Assembly: GCA_016218005.1 (NCBI GenBank)
Contig: JACRFF010000175.1
Coordinates: 1 to 6,818, forward strand
Source: Ignavibacteriales bacterium
GTDB lineage: Bacteria > Bacteroidota > Ignavibacteria > UBA10030
DNA: 6,818 bases
Reading direction: 5' to 3'
Position 1 is the first letter of the stretch; the number at the start of each line of letters is the position of its first letter. The notes beneath the pieces are model-generated. The model was given only the letters and a program-made list of their open reading frames with translations, searched no databases and was not told the origin of the DNA. This document shows, in pieces, positions 6,553 through 6,818 of the stretch. The position numbers were made by a program, and so were the translations under genes.

Positions 6553-6592
6553 TGCCCGCCAGAACCTGCCCGCCTACGGCATTCAGGCGGGC
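6553..6592. repeat. GC-rich palindromic repeat, possibly a dispersed REP-like element
   Basis: GCCCGCCT at 6568-6575 and AGGCGGGC at 6585-6592 form a perfect 8-bp stem around a 9-base loop (ACGGCATTC). A second direct copy of TGCCCGCC stands at 6553-6560, before the copy at 6567-6574. The block is far richer in GC than its AT-rich surroundings and is not followed by a T-tract on the minus strand. This suits an intergenic repeat element better than a terminator; copy number elsewhere in the genome cannot be seen here. Confidence 0.5.
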
Positions 6593-6818
6593 GCACAGCG
6601 GGCTGGCTTATGCCCAATCTCGAAAAATGAAACAAATTACAAAGAGTTTTTTTTGATAGAAGGGTTCTGCCGAAGGTATGGCTTTGCCATCGTCCATGTC
6701 TCAAGGGCATTCTTGAAAAGAATTTAATTCGCCCCGACCGATTGTTGCTTAAACTCTGAACGTTGTTTAGCGTCAGACAAGTAGAAACCATCTCAAAAAT
6801 AGTTTTTATAGTCATTCC

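Larger units (their letters stand above)
6479..6818. other. Intergenic region upstream of dxr, no supported gene
   Basis: About 340 bases with no convincing gene on either strand. A minus-strand frame of 97 codons (6522-6815) overlaps the palindromic repeat and the dxr promoter candidate and shows no recognisable protein character. Contents seen: the dxr promoter candidate, the GC-rich palindrome, a run of eight T (6647-6654), two small perfect hairpins (ATGGC-ttt-GCCAT at 6678-6690 and ATTCTT-gaa-AAGAAT at 6709-6723), and AT-rich sequence near the right edge. I see no tRNA or rRNA. Confidence 0.6.

Noticed and set aside
6553..6592. GC-rich palindrome as an intrinsic terminator
   Set aside because: There is no T-tract directly after it on the minus strand; on the plus strand the T8 run is over 50 bases away and not preceded by a GC-rich stem.
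5981..6727. Plus-strand open frame of 248 codons opposite the start of dxr
   Set aside because: It covers conserved dxr codons in antisense and runs through the palindromic repeat; the composition is not protein-like.
6522..6815. Minus-strand open frame of 97 codons upstream of dxr
   Set aside because: It passes through the GC palindrome and the dxr promoter candidate, shows no domain, and has Arg/Ser-rich composition typical of non-coding DNA.
1..6818. CRISPR array, tRNA, rRNA, transposase or phage genes
   Set aside because: No regularly spaced repeats, cloverleaf-like structure, rRNA-like sequence or mobile-element protein was found on either strand.

Overview
All the genes I can support in this window lie on the minus strand. 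In transcription order (right to left) they are: dxr (isoprenoid precursor synthesis), rseP (site-2 intramembrane protease), an unrecognised exported protein of 382 aa, an exported or membrane-anchored FecR-domain protein of 571 aa, and the 5' part of an exported protein that runs off the left edge. The long plus-strand open frames are antisense shadows of these genes.

The organism is probably a Gram-negative bacterium of the Bacteroidota/Chlorobiota/Ignavibacteria side of the FCB group, or a neighbouring uncultivated phylum. The reasons are the dxr-rseP pairing, the large secreted multi-domain proteins, beta-rich Ig/Fn3-like modules, intermediate base composition, and a mix of strong and absent Shine-Dalgarno sites. 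This placement is inference; there is no rRNA or other marker in the window to settle it.

Right part (6479-6818): about 340 bases without a convincing gene. It holds a GC-rich palindromic repeat, short hairpins, AT-rich stretches and a plausible promoter just before dxr. Middle right (3959-6478): dxr and rseP, 33 bases apart and almost certainly co-transcribed; both keep their diagnostic catalytic motifs. Junction 3869-3958: a perfect TATAAT with no -35 box, and a Crp-type operator (TGTGA-N6-TCACC) centred 41.5 bases upstream of the predicted start of transcription. This is the classic layout of an activator-dependent promoter, and it would drive the accessory cluster separately from the housekeeping pair.

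Left part (1-3868): the accessory cluster. The 382-aa protein and the FecR-domain protein form a tight operon (16-base gap holding a strong ribosome binding site), closed by a hairpin with a T-rich tail. The next gene encodes a secreted protein with an Ig-like domain and what may be the start of a beta barrel. A beta-rich module of about 70 residues occurs three times in the FecR-domain protein and once, clearly recognisable, in this third protein, so the proteins are linked by shared architecture as well as position. I read the cluster as an uncharacterised cell-envelope system under possible cAMP/Crp-family control. No sigma factor, anti-sigma domain or TonB receptor of a classical Fec system is visible in the window.
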